NCBI GenBank assembly: GCA_021234155.1
Contig: JAJEKV010000001.1
Span: 35,696,826-35,760,825 of the forward strand
DNA: 64,000 nt
Source of the DNA: Isoetes taiwanensis
Lineage: Eukaryota; Streptophyta; Lycopodiopsida; Isoetales; Isoetaceae
Direction of reading: 5' to 3'
Below are positions 35,601 through 47,111 of the stretch, one piece after another (position 1 is the stretch's first letter; each line of letters begins with the position of its first letter). A program made the translations under genes and the position numbers. A model generated the notes under the pieces. That model was not told the origin of the DNA, did not search any database, and worked only from the letters and a program-made list of their open reading frames with translations.

Positions 35601-36704
35601 TACATAGCTCAGGTAGCTCGTTCTAGCTCGTTCTAGATAGATAATGTCATCTTGAAGTAGAAGAATTGAGTGGATGTCGGTCTCCATAATCAAATTTGCT
35701 ATAATAAGCCCAAAAATAGTAATAAACATTAGAAATATACAGTTCTTCATAAAACTAGATTATAAATGGTTACATTGATATGTTCCATAGTTAGAGACCT
35801 ACTGCATTGCAGAAATTAAATTACTTCTTATTCTTCCTACAACTAGCCAGTAGATCTGATTGTACGCGTATATTGCAGCGCTTATTGACAGATAATTCAC
35901 CCAGATTAAGAGAATCTCTGCGTTATACAATATATGGCAAGACTGGAGTCTTTGATGCAGACCGTTTCATCGATGTAATGGAGGCATTTGAAACATTCAC
36001 TGTTGCAGCAAGAAGTGGAGGTGGTGAAGAAATGAAAGGTGGGATGGCTTCACTTGGTCTAGTAAAAGCAAAATCCAATCTTCCTACTCCTTGGCTTTCA
36101 CCCGAACAGCAAGTGCCAACAACTCTGCAGGGCAGAGTGGCACTCACATTCTTATTCTCTGAACAAGGAGACTTTTTCCGTGAATTCATTCTTGATGAGG
36201 TATGCAAGAGAAAACAAGAAAGACGTAAATAGGCAATCTTTTACGTAACTAACCTGAAATAATACAGGTTGTGAAAGGAATTGATGCCCTTTCAAGAGAA
36301 CAGTTGACGCAAGCTGTTCGGACTTTGCAGCTGGATAGATTGGACAGTTTCTTTGATTTTCTTCCCAGCGTCAGTCCGTTCCGGCGATTTCCAATCCAGC
36401 TGCCGACGGTCACAGAAGAAGATGAGATAGTGCTGAATAATATGCGAAGGATTTTTACGTTTCTAACAGATGGGAATTCAACCCTAAATCTCTTGCTTCA
36501 GGTAAAGGCAATATATTTCATCGGAATGTATGACAAACCATGAATATTTGTTCTGGCGTGCAGGATGGTCGAATCGATGCTAGGGTATTAGCTCGCGAGA
36601 TAATACCTCTGCTTCCAAGCTTTTCTTCAAGGTTCGTGCCGGAAATCGCGAATCGACTACTTTCGAGGATCATCGCACGCTACATAAGAGAAGCAATTTT
36701 GTAA
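32644..36704 (+). CDS. ABC1K3: ABC1K3-like atypical kinase (UbiB/ADCK family), plastid
   Basis: Thirteen coding exons: 32644-32868, 32949-33098, 33182-33352, 33482-33625, 33717-33822, 34244-34392, 34480-34605, 34691-34834, 35071-35158, 35239-35612, 35879-36199, 36268-36501, 36564-36704. All phases agree, giving about 790 aa without internal stops. The order is a Ser/Thr-rich N-terminus (probable transit peptide), a coiled segment ([20 protein letters not shown]), the family KxGQ motif ([14 protein letters not shown], about residue 204), an Ala-rich loop ([11 protein letters not shown]) replacing the glycine loop, VAVKVQRP, the catalytic HADPHPGN and the metal-binding LDFG. The exon sequences closely match what I know of Arabidopsis ABC1K3 (At1g79600), a plastoglobule protein acting in tocopherol and plastoquinone metabolism. 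A 5'-UTR exon may end at 32518 (CTTCAG|GTAC). An alternative upstream start at 32400 cannot be excluded. Confidence 0.92.
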
Positions 36705-36904
36705 ACAAAATGAAGGCAAATGAATGAACAATATGTCTATACGTATATCAACAATTAACCATGTTAATATATATGGTATTAACTATGGTTAACCATTCAT
36801 CAACCACTAGAAGCCAACATTGAAACGTGCAAGTTCGCATATTTTGTTCCAAGGCCAACTAGCAACAGTCGTACCCCAAAAAAAAAAAAAAAAAAAAAAA
36901 ACCC
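36705..36904. other. Kinase 3' flank with a poly(A) run
   Basis: The 3' UTR is followed by an A-run of about 24 bases (36877-36900), at the edge of the minus-strand LINE fragment that follows. Confidence 0.5.
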
Positions 36905-37540
36905 TTTTTTTGTAAGAATTCAATTGATTTTTATCGTCCACGGAGACCAATTGGTCTATGGGACCCAAACAAGGAATACAGCAAGCGTATTACTACTAGC
37001 ATTAAAAAACCTCTGGCTGGGTGGGTTTCGAGGGAAAAACCTTGGCAGTAATAGGTGTGTTGAGAGATTGTACAATGGTACATTATGACGTATGTCACTG
37101 CAGCATTTGAGGACATAACTGAGAGTGTGCATCTATGATGTCCTAGAGATAAGACCCTAGTGAACCCACTAAAGTTGTGCCCAAAAGTGCTTGCAGCTAC
37201 TAGTTAGGTAGGATCAATCCAGCATAGCTGGCCCGGATATGACTGCATTGCTGCAGAGTGTGGCTCTCGCCTTTAATGGCTGTTGGCAACACGGACATAG
37301 CCTACCTCACGCGCCTCCCGAGCCCATCTGTCCTTCTCAATTCTCGGGCAATGTGCACCTGCAATTTGAAGCTATCAATCTGTGTTTTTTCAATGGCAAA
37401 TGCGTACGAAGGTAGGTTGTGGACCATGTGTAAGCTTAGGGTTGATCTGAAACTTGTAGTGTATTGTCATAATATGTTCAAGGGCACCAACATCCCAAAG
37501 CTTGTTGAGGAAGTAAGCATCGAGGTACTGTCATTCTGGA
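36905..37540 (-). mobile_element. LINE 3'-end fragment (same family as 41.5-46.6 kb)
   Basis: On the minus strand this matches the LINE C-terminal and 3' region. It includes a counterpart of the AGCCATT..GAG..CAC..CTCCAG zinc-knuckle segment (46261-46290), the GGTTTTTCCC hairpin region, and the terminal CATAGACCAATTGGTCTCCG with CGTGGACGATAAAA. Similarity can be followed by eye back to about 37530. It is 5'-truncated and has no open frame. Confidence 0.8.
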
Positions 37541-37752
37541 TCTCTATTTATCATAAGGGAAAGTTATATAAGGAAAAAGAAGGGCCCCAAACCACCCTTA
37601 CCTGACAAACTATCTTCAACATATGAAGGATAAAAACCTTCAATATGTGAAGACTCATAATAACAACACGTGCAAAAACATAATAAGAAATTAGTGGGCT
37701 GACAAATGTACAATGTAAAGCATGACTTGTTCTTGAATCCTGCAGCTGCATG

Positions 37753-37824
37753 AACCATGTTCTATGCTTCTTGAAATTCAGCATAGTAGAAACCATGTTC
37801 TATGCTTCTTGGAATTCAGCATAC
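37753..37824. repeat. 38-bp tandem duplication
   Basis: AACCATGTTCTATGCTTCTT with the following bases occurs at 37753 and again at 37791, differing by one base in the compared part. Confidence 0.85.
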
Positions 37825-38590
37825 TTCTATAGTTGTACAAACGAGAACTCCAGTACCAACTAAGAGAAATTGTCAAAGAAAAATGATTGTGGAAGCTGAT
37901 ATGGAGCAAGGAGGCAATGATGGTGCAAGGGACGTGGTGGTGGTGGCTATAGAAGGATGGGATAGCAAATAGCTTGTGGAAGAAGCTGTTGCAAAGGAGG
38001 GATGTCCACAACGGGACTTGGAGCACCATCCTCGTGCAGATCATGAATACAAAAGACTGGGTCACCAGCAAGAGATGGATGTGCCAACCACAGAATCTGA
38101 TTCCATTTTGGTGCAAACGAGAACATCCACAAAAGGTAGATTTCAAGAACAAGCTCGTAAGCCAGGGCATAAAACTTTTCCTTGTGAGGATAGTACATAT
38201 TTCTGAACTATACAAATTGCTCTTTTGAAAATAACCTTCCAAAAATAGACATCAGATGATCAAGAAGTAAAGTTTGCAAGCCATGAAGCATGAGGCGGTA
38301 CATCTTAACCAAAGCATCAGACGCAATTCCAACCTGCCGAGCAACCTTCATCCAACTATGTTAATTCTGAAACTAGACAATGTAACCAAACAATAATCCA
38401 GTCTTATGGTGTTTAAGAATTTATTGGTACTACCCAATAACTCTTAAAAAGGAGCCATTATTTCCCATATTGAAACCTTTGCTCTCATGTAGTTTTAGAG
38501 CCAAGTCTAAAAATTGAATAGCTGGGCAACAAAAAATATATTAGAGAGACTCCTATGCATTTGAGCAAAGTCTACAGGTTGGATCCAGAG
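37825..38590. other. Unassigned interval
   Basis: Minus-strand open frames at 37778-38242 and 37947-38198 look like chance. No family was recognised. This may be a further decayed part of neighbouring LINE DNA. Confidence 0.35.
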
Positions 38591-38599
38591 GCATATTAG

Positions 38600-40820
38600 T
38601 AAGTGAGATGCAGATTCTGGTTAGGAGGAAGACCTTGATGGAGGATTTTTCAGATCAAAGTTTGAATTTGAGGTTGACATAAAAGGATCATGTGGTTTGA
38701 AGAGTCTTGATGAATTATTGATTACAAATTTGCAGACGTCTAGCATGCTTATCAGGCTTAATAGAAGATACTGCAACATAGGCCTTCTTGACCATCCACC
38801 TATCACATCCATCCAAAGTCCAATAAGGATTAGTGTTGTCCTCACAATTAGAGATAGTCTGAAGTTTAAGCATAACAAAGTTGTAGACGTTTCTGTCAGT
38901 AGAGGAACCATTAAAGATGTTTTTAACTTCCTCCCAAGTTTTCCATCAAATATCTCGCCGAAAGTCTTTGATCTTTGTTAATCCAGCATTAGTCCATCTA
39001 CAAGTCTGGGGTTCCTGAAAGCCATACTCTCATTGTTTGTATTTGCAAAGGCATCTTACCAAAAGATCGAGTTGTCTACATATTCCTTTCTCGTTTATCT
39101 CTTTATGGATATAGCTGGGAGGAATTTTATTCCAAGCTTTTACGAGAATTTCAGAGCATGGGAGGTGAATTGAGCATATGTTGAGTCAAGTTCATGTTTG
39201 ATAGTCTTGCTATTTAAAGGGTTACTAACTTGAATCCAATATCTGATAAATTTCATGGCTGGAGAGTGAGTCCAATGGATAGCTTTCCATATATATTTCG
39301 CATCCAAGGCTTGGGCTTGCAAAAATAAGTCTTTGCATCCCAGACCACCCTTCTTTTTGGGATGAATGATTCCCCAACTAATCATATACATACCATTCTA
39401 GATGTAACCTTTTATGATTTTCACTCACTGCTTGTAGGATTTTTTTTGTCTACAGTGAGAATAGAGGAAAAACAGACATGAGTACTTGCTAGAATGGAGT
39501 TTGCTTTCCGACAAAAGATATAGTATTTTCTAAACAACCATGTTTTTTTCTTGATTATTGATAATTGGATTCCAAGCTTGTTTAGATTTCAAGTTGATGG
39601 CAAATGGTTAACTTTAGTTTGATGATGGCTTACTGATGAAGGGTTATCAGCATGCCATGAATGTTGATATTTGTATTTGGATGCTCCCATAAGATACTAC
39701 ATTTTTCTATATTGAGAGCCACATTTGAAGCTTGGCCTAATTTTTTGATAATTTTGACGAAGTTGGAGATACATTCATCTTTGGTCTTCAAGTTGACGAA
39801 AGTGTCATCTGGATATTGTAGAATAGTCATGTAATCATTTGATGGTTTAGAACTTTGATCATGTTCTGACCTTGAAGAACCATGAAAAGTTTAGTAGAAA
39901 CTTCAGGATAAAGAGATACGGAGCCAGAGGACATTCATTGTCTCACCCCTTTTTGGATTGAAGGGAATTTTGTAGGTACGCCACTCACAAAAAAAGCAAA
40001 GTATACATTCTTATTAAGCCCCATGATTCTTTTGAAAACTGCCAAGATGATAGAGAGCTTTTTCAAGGAAGTTCCCCCTTATTGAGCCAAAGGTCCTTTT
40101 GAAATCAAGTTTGATAAGAAGGCAGCTCTGATTGGATAGCATGTTCCTATGAAGGGCTTATAAAGCATCAATATTATTGTGTATGACGAATCTATCAGAA
40201 AAAAATGCAGATTGGTTTCTAGTAATATGTTCTGTAGATGACCAAGGATTCTATTAACAATAATTTGCCCAAGATTTTGTAAATATTTTTGGTGAGCAAA
40301 GTTGGTCCCGAATCTCCTATTTTCATAGGCTTGTTGATCTTTGGAATTAAGGTTATAAAGCTAGGAGAAAAAACAAGGTGGAAATTTGCAGCATCCTAGG
40401 CACCTTAGATAAATTTGATGAACTCAGGTTTCATTACCTCAGAAGTTAATTCAGAGGAAATCTATTTGGTTTTGTCTTTTGCCTTTATCTATGGTTTTAA
40501 AGGTATCAATAATATCCTTTTCAATAAGGGTTAGAAGGCATTCCTCATTCATATATGCATTGGCAGCATTTATCTTAGAGAAAAGCTGATCTTGCATGTC
40601 CTTTGCCTCATGGGACATCAGGCTATGAGTAAAAAGATACTGAAAGCTCTATTCGATTTCCATATCATATGTAATGACAGCCCCATTATCACTCTCGATT
40701 TGCACGTTTTATTAAAAAGCTTAGTTTTAGCCATAGGCAGAGGTGGAATGATCCAGAGCATTAAAGAATCTAATCCTGGCCTTCAAGGTTCTTCTTTTGT
40801 CTTTCCTCTTCTTGTGGTTT
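38600..40820 (-). mobile_element. Degenerate L1-like LINE, minus strand
   Basis: Read on the minus strand in order: TLIPKINKPMKIGDFGP-like RT lead-in (about 40.33 kb), LDFKRTFGSI-like motif A (about 40.1 kb), LQYPDDTFVNLKTK (39630-39830), which corresponds to the RT YxDD motif with Pro in place of Ala, and IIHPKKKGGLGCKDLFLQAQ (39140-39391), the conserved post-RT GGLGxKD block before the zf-RVT region. Many stops are present. It is a different family from the GC-rich LINE next door, AT-rich and L1-like. Confidence 0.75.
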
Positions 40821-41465
40821 GGTGACTAGCCCTTTGGGTTAGCAATTAAAAGGTCTTATGTTCAAGTCTCTCTTAGAACATTTAGAGGGCATGTCATATG
40901 TCCCTATAGGATGCTGCCATGTGGTTTGACGTAGAAAGCACTGTCGATTTATCTATCTATGGTTTTTATTTTGTTCTCTATCCAGAGCTATCTTCTCAGG
41001 TTCATAAGAGCAAGCATGTCTTCTTTGCTGATGTCTGATTGTGGGCACTCCCCTTTGCTTGATCAAGGTACTGGGTCGGCTCCATCTTTAATGGAGGGGA
41101 CTACATGTATCGGGTTCATGCTTAGGGCTTAGGGGGTTTTTGCGACAGAATTTTGATCGGTCATATCTCTCACATCCGGTGTCAGATTTTCATGTGCTTG
41201 GGCTTGTTGGAAAGCTGGTTCAGAGAGCTTTCCAACGGTGTATGATATCCGCATGCTTGTCTTTGTTTCAATGCTCAAATCAGCACTTTTCCGGGCTGTG
41301 TGCTAGGGTTTTGGTGGCAGCCGGTACACACTAGATATCCAGGAGTCTATTAGCCACTTTCCTTTTGCCCCCTTTCAGCCCCTTTGCTCCCAACCCTAAT
41401 TTGGGCAGTCAGAGCATACAAATTAATGTTGAGCTAGGCTCCAACATCTACCTGACATTGCCATA
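40821..41465. other. Spacer between LINE copies
   Basis: Includes a stretch around 41150-41250 (CGGTCATATCTCTCACATCC, then AGCTTTCCAACGGTG) of a type often seen in plant repeats. No coding feature was recognised. Confidence 0.35.
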
Positions 41466-42386
41466 GCCCAACCAACTGCCTCTTGGCCTTGCCTAGCCGG
41501 GCCACGACCGCCTGCGACCTGCCTAGCCCCCGCCAAACCTCGATAAGCCCCCCCGCCATAGCCTACCTAAACCCTGTTTGACCTGCCATGGCCCAAGTCA
41601 TACCCCAAGCCATGGCCACGGACTCGATCCGTGTGTGGACCCACACTTGGTTGGTGAGCTACCTCGGACCCAAAGCAACCCATCCCAGGAAGGCCCAAAC
41701 ACACCAACCACCGGTTGACCCCACGCACCATGAAGCGGGGCCACCAAGGAAGAGGCCTCGAGGCGGAGGGAGAGACGTCTTCCATGAAGAGGGAGGCCCG
41801 AGCCAAGGCCCGATCGACCCGGACAGGCGGGCCACCACAGGCAATCCGCCCGGTCGAACCTTGGAGCCGCATCGGCGAGGGTTGAGGCCATCAAAGTGCA
41901 CGCCTTTGCGGGCCTCCCGGCAGAGGTGGAGAACATAACATCTCCGGATGTTGCGCAGCGATTCTTTGCCGAGAAAAGCGGCGAATCCACGAGAATAAGA
42001 GGATCGCGTCGACGGCAGGCGGATGATAGTAAAGATCCGCTTGCTACAATTGGAAAGACAAGAATACCGCAGGAGCTTGCAGATATGAGGGGGCGGTAGA
42101 CACCGGGATTGGCAGCTATGGAAGCCGGACGCAGACAGAACCGTAGAGCAGAGACACTCAGAACCCCGCCCCTGATCCGTGCCGAGGTTGAGGAGGCTAA
42201 GGCCACTCAAGACGGGAGCACAGCCGCCTCCCGGCCGAGGTTGAGGAGGCCGCCACCGTGGAGACAAGGAGTCCAGCCGCTTTGGAAGCTAGCCAGCGTA
42301 ACCGAAGCGCCGGAGTAAGGATTTAGCACGAGACGGAGCTACGTGAGCTTCAAGCGTCGCCGCTGCCTAGCAAGGCAAGGGCCTCC

Positions 42387-42905
42387 ATGCCGGTGACACA
42401 TGAGCAACTCCGCCATTGCACGCGGGAGATGGCAAGACATGACAACGCCCCGCAAGAGCCGAGCCCGCACTCCGGAGAACGTAAACCACAACAAAGAACA
42501 CACCAACCCCGCCAACCCACCAACCTCCTGTGGCGTCAACACGGAACACCCTGCCGCGGACACATCCGGATCCGCCCGGGCCGCCACCACCCGGCGGCCG
42601 GCCCGCGGCCTATGCCTCACCCACCTCAACCAACACACAGTGCGGCCCCCCGAACTCGAGAAGCGAGACGCCAGGAGCTGCAATGTGGTAGTCGCGAGGC
42701 TGGACCGGAGGAGTCGGAGAACATCTCACTTCGGAGCTCCGCAACCACGAATCTTGGACCGGATGATGTTCCCGGCACACGTGACCATTGTAAAGGCGTA
42801 GTCGTCATGGAATTCCGCGCCACTGATGATCGCCCCGGGTGGTCATCTTCCGCGATTGAGAGCGTGCGAGGCGGGTGGCCATCCCGCGTCGGGGCCAGGA
42901 GTTGA
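42387..42905 (+). pseudogene. LINE ORF1-region open frame
   Basis: A 172-residue frame rich in Arg, Pro and His, in the ORF1 position. It overlaps several other long frames on both strands, as GC-rich DNA allows. No domain was recognised, and which frame was the true one cannot be decided. Confidence 0.25.
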
Positions 42906-43189
42906 AGGGATGGCTCAGACGTTGGCCAGGGACTTGACCCCGGCCACAAAGCAAGAGACCCGGCGTGGTGGCCAAAGTCGTGGGCCGCCCGCAGACATGG
43001 AGGGGGCAGGGGGCTGGTCCGGGGAAGGATGCTAAAAAAAAAAAGTGGCAACAAAGCGGGGATGCGGCACTCCGGCCCCTCGAGTCCCCTCGAGGGGCCC
43101 GGCCGGCTGAGCATCCCATCTTAGCTCCCCACAGGACCACACCATTACCACCCGACTTGAAGTGGCGATGCATGCCACTAAATAGGGAT

Positions 43190-43680
43190 CGTGCCTCAAC
43201 GTGGTATCCTGGAATTGCCGTGGCTTCCCATGGGCTCAATTCCGTCGCCATGGACATGGACCTTATCTTCCTCATGGAAACATGGGAACATCTTTGGTCC
43301 AAGGCTACGATTTGCCGGGATACCAGCGCTACTCAGTCTTCAATGAGTGCACGGAAGCGAGGACACGGAGGAATTGCGTATTACTACCAGACAGCCTTGG
43401 CCCAATCGGTCTCCCTGTGCAAGGCGGAGGCGGGCTGTGATAATTGTGGGTGCAGTGCAGAAACGGCGATGGCAACCCTCTCTTTGTGGCGGCTTGCTAC
43501 TTCCCACATCTTTGAAAGCAACTTTTACCACACGCGCTTGGATGTGGGCGGCGGGGAGCTCTATGTCGATCTATATGATGACATACGGCAAAGATGAACA
43601 ATTGGGCAAGGTCATGTTGCTTGGAGATTTCAATGCGGCGCCAAGGCAGAAAGCAGATCCCAAAAATTCGCACCTCTAAG
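43190..43680 (+). pseudogene. LINE endonuclease remnant
   Basis: VVSWNCRGF opens the domain. DLIFLMETWEH, GYQRYSVFNE, KRGHGGIAYYYQ and LLGDFNAAPRQK follow across three frames. These match the order of L1/I-type AP-endonuclease motifs. Confidence 0.7.
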
Positions 43681-44635
43681 CGAGGATGTGTTGCAAATGG
43701 ACCCCATAGAGATGGTTTGGCCAAGGGCGCCGATGACAACCCAGGTGACACGGTATGGCCTGGCCGGGCTTTGTTGCTGGGGGCAATATCTTTGACTGGT
43801 CCTTTGCAATGGGGCTATACCGGTGGTCGCCCTCGGCCGCCTTCACTTGTAGGCGGGAGAACCTGTGGGGCTGGCACCGGTGTGGTGGATTACGTGCTAG
43901 CGACGGCGAGCAATGCCTACACTTGATCACTCGCTTGATTGTCGTGGTGGTGGGGGACGAGGAAGTAGACTCAGACCATCACCGTTCTTGCAGATAGATT
44001 GGCGAGCCAACCGAGCACCCATTGCCCCAACACCCCATGTACCACGGTGATCATGCGGGCGGTCTATGCGAGGATGCTTGAGCATGAGCTGCCGGAGTGC
44101 TGCAGCCTCCCACACTTCAACGGCCAGACGGCCCGGTGAACCCGGCTCCTTCCGAGGGTAGGGGGGGATGATGCTTTGGGAGAGGCCGCCTCGGCGATCC
44201 ACGAGGGGCTGCAACCACCTTCCCCACAATCACCGGGTTCGATGATGAATGTCGAGGTTGAAACGATGGCTCCGCCAAGTCTTTGGACCCCAACATTCGC
44301 CGCCAGTCGTCGAGTCAATACCGCTCCTTCCTCAAGACCAAGAAAACCGGGTACCTTTGAACACCAAAGACATGTTTGGTCTACTAGACCGCCACCCTAG
44401 GGCCTTACGGAGAAAGGTCTTGAGTAATCCCCGCGACCCACGGGAAATATTATCCCAGGAATAATGGGTGAGATACTTGCGGCAATTTTGTATGACCCAA
44501 TGGGAAGCCGCGGCAAGTATTCCCATGAGCCGAGGGCCTAGCAACGGGTCATTGAAGGGGATGTCATAATGGGCCCGCAGCGCCTCGCTACGGGAAGGCG
44601 GCCCAGATTTGGATGGTATGCGGTGAGCCTCTCAA

Positions 44636-45538
44636 GTGGGCGGGCCCCAATGGTGCTTAGGTTCTCCGGCACTCTTCAACGAGGGCATTGCAAGAAGGCT
44701 TCCCCGTATTTGGACTACCGGTAGAGTTGTGCCCATATACAAAGCGGGGACCCCCATAGCCCACCAACTATCGTACCATTATGGTCGGATTTTGTCTTTG
44801 CCAAGTTGCTTGCGGGATTCTTGGCGGCCCGACACTTTGGGCGAAGGATGGAGAAGTCGCGGGCTCTCCAGCGAGCGGAGCTTCCGCCCCGGCATTCTAC
44901 TATTGACCATATCTTCACTCTACGAACACTCATAGAGGATAGCCGGAATCAGCGCGGAGAACATATGCTTTGTTGCTTTGTGGATTTCGCAAAAGGCTTT
45001 GACCGCGATGCCTCGGGATAAGTTGTGGGACGATTGAGGCAATTTGGGGACCCCGTCGACTTTGCGAGAATGCTATATCTGAGACTATCTGAGGCTTGCT
45101 CCGGTCGTCTCACTTGTCGGGAGCTTTGTTGTTAGTAGCATTGGGGTGCGCCGGGGCTGCCCTCTATCCCCGGCGGCTCTTCGGCTTGTACATTGACCAG
45201 CTAGAAGAATGGCTAGCCGAGCACCCGGGGCCAGTTGATGCACCACATAATCCCGGCAACTCATATATGCTGATGATGTTGACCTGCTCGCATATACCCC
45301 GAGAGGACATGCAACGCCACCGGATGCTTTGGACACTTTACGCCAATTCGGCATGAGAGTTAACTTGGCCAAGACGAGGGTGTTTCGCTGGTCCCATCAT
45401 CCCGACACCACGCCTTCCCTCATTCACTTACCAAGGGCGGTAGTGGAGGTGGCTCGATCTTATAAGTATTTGGGCATTGAGTTTTGTACTACCACACTTT
45501 GGGATGCATCCATCAGGTTACGGGTCACCGCGGGCTAG
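44636..45538 (+). pseudogene. LINE reverse transcriptase remnant
   Basis: VVPIYKAGTP (44720s), RHSTIDHIFTLRTLIEDSRN, CCFVDFAKGFD (motif A), a YADDVDLLAYTP-like motif C near 45260 in a shifted frame, then VNLAKTRVFRW and YKYLGIEFC. Motif order is correct, with at least three frame changes. Confidence 0.75.
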
Positions 45539-45831
45539 AAAGCCACGTATGCAATGCAAAACAAATGATCACAAAGGTGGCTGTATGCATGGGGTCACCA
45601 GGCACACTTGTTCGGGGCCTTAGTTGAACCGGTCCTCCTCTATGGGCGAAGTGTGGGGGGCGGTGATATCCCTCACCACTTGGAGCGATCTAGAGCAGTG
45701 CTGAAGGCCTTCTTGGCGGGCCTTTGGGAGTGAAATCCACGGTTCCATATCAGATCTTGCTCCGGAAGCGGGCTTCCTTCCATTACTGAGGGTGCTACAT
45801 TTGAACGCGTCACATCATTTACTTCCAAAAG

Positions 45832-46504
45832 GTGGTGGGCGTGGATGAAACCCGGCTGCCCAACCTTGCTTTGGCGTGGCGATGGGCCCTTGGCGACTCA
45901 AAGCTTCTTTGGAAAGACAAGCAAGCCCGGTGGTTCTCGCGATGGAATGTGCAGGCACACAGATGTGGACCAGTGCATACACCGAACGAACGCGCTGCCT
46001 TGAAGCAGTACTTGGATGCTTGCTTCATGGCCAAGCTTGGGGATGCAGAGGCCCTGTCACATGTCAAGGTGGCAAATTATCGACAGCAGGTTAATCCCAT
46101 GCTCACGAGGGGCCCACACCACTACCTGCGCACCCATCTACCCATGAAAAAGCGCAGGGTGATTGCTTCCATTCGCACAGGTGCACACCACCTCCGCATT
46201 GAGACAGGGAGATGGATTCGGGAGCCGCGTGAGGACAGAGTCTGTCGGTCTTTGTCAGCGAGCCATTGAGGATGAAAGTCACGCCCTCCAGGCCTGTCCG
46301 GCGTACGAGCATATCCGGGCTCGGTATGCTCGGTTAGTTGTGCCCCATCAGGCCCTGCATGAGCTACTGAGCACGGCCTCTGTAGGCTTGTTGGGATCGT
46401 ACCTACACGGACTCAGTTATGCCCCCCTGTCCGACATTAACCTCAACTGTACTTGTGATTATGTATATAACTGTGCAGTATGTCAGCATCCTTATTGCTA
46501 CTAA
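45832..46504 (+). pseudogene. LINE C-terminal region with a Cys/His knuckle
   Basis: After RT, HYLRTHLPMKKRRVIASIRT and then a CxLCQ..DESHALQACP..H arrangement (C-x2-C..H..C type) occur across two frames. The same module is present in the copies at 36.9-37.5 kb and 49.2-49.57 kb. Confidence 0.65.
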
Positions 46505-46545
46505 GGTTTTTCCCCCGAAAACCCTTCGGGGCGGGGGTTTTTTAA
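46505..46545 (+). repeat. Conserved 3'-UTR hairpin of the LINE family
   Basis: CCCCGAA (loop AACCC) TTCGGGG forms a perfect 7-bp stem between GGTTTTTC and GGGTTTTTT flanks. The copy at about 49609-49640 keeps the flanks and a different stem (CCTCCC ACAC GGGGGG). The minus-strand copy at about 37010-37050 keeps the flanks. This is a candidate reverse-transcriptase recognition structure, by inference. Confidence 0.6.
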
Positions 46546-46645
46546 TCCTAGTAGTAATACGCCTGCTGCTCTCTCTTTGTACTTGGGTCCCATAGGCCAG
46601 TTGGTCTCCGTGGACGATAAAATCATATTCTATTCTATTCTATAA

Positions 46646-46880
46646 TCTCTTGATAAAGAATATTAGGATTGTTTGGATCATTTTGCAACTCTTGCCTCAT
46701 TGATATGGTAGAGTTAATGAGATTCACTTTCTCAGCTATGTAACATGATTATTTTTTATCATAAATCTATATATTCTTTTTATAACAACCCATTCAATTG
46801 TTTTAGGGATATGGTCTATGGTTTCAGGAATAGTGATTTCATATCAAATTCCCCTGGAACCCCTTGTTATTATACTATCC
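46646..46880. other. LINE-flanking AT-rich spacer
   Basis: No feature recognised. Confidence 0.4.
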
Positions 46881-47111
46881 TTCGAGAATACACCTTCTTG
46901 ACTAGCCAGTCGCAAAAACCGAAGGGGTTCTATTATGGATTGAATCATTCTCGACTCGTCGAGGGGGTTTAGTCTAGTTTCAGGCATTCCCGACTCGCGA
47001 GTCGAGAATGCCTCCACCCAGGCTAAGCCCCTCGCCGCTGAAGATTTGGAGAAGAGGGATTCAGTTGGGTGGCTATGTTCTCGATTCACAAATCGAGAAT
47101 ACATATTCTCT
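46881..47111. repeat. Cluster of TCGACTCGCGAGTCGA-type palindromes
   Basis: A 30-bp near-perfect palindrome spans 46983-47012 (outer arms GGCATTC/GAATGCC, core GACTCGCGAGTC). A relaxed relative lies at 47076-47103 (TTCTCGATT / AATCGAGAA) and a partial one at 46948-46963. They are the same sequence as the palindromes at 60.8-64 kb. CGAGAATACA..AGCCAGTC is also directly repeated at about 46884 and 47094. Confidence 0.8.

Larger units (their letters stand above)
41466..46645 (+). mobile_element. Long GC-rich LINE, about 5.2 kb, degenerate
   Basis: The 5' end shares TGCCTCTTGGCCTTGCCTAG with the short element at 8981-10564. The 3' end is the shared CATAGGCCAGTTGGTCTCCG / CGTGGACGATAAAAT tract plus a (TATTC)n tail (about 46625-46645). 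In order it carries an ORF1-like region (41.6-43.1 kb), endonuclease (43.19-43.68 kb), RT (44.6-45.54 kb) and a C-terminal zinc knuckle (46.2-46.34 kb). GC content is clearly higher than the surroundings. No target duplication was found. Frame breaks are frequent, so it is not active. Confidence 0.85.

Noticed and set aside
36931-38242. Several 60-154-aa open frames around the kinase 3' flank as genes
   Set aside because: Those to about 37540 fall in a reversed LINE 3' fragment. The rest have no motif or splice support.
41567-44550. Many long overlapping frames on both strands as separate genes
   Set aside because: High GC leaves few stops. LINE motifs explain the plus strand, and the minus-strand frames are shadows.
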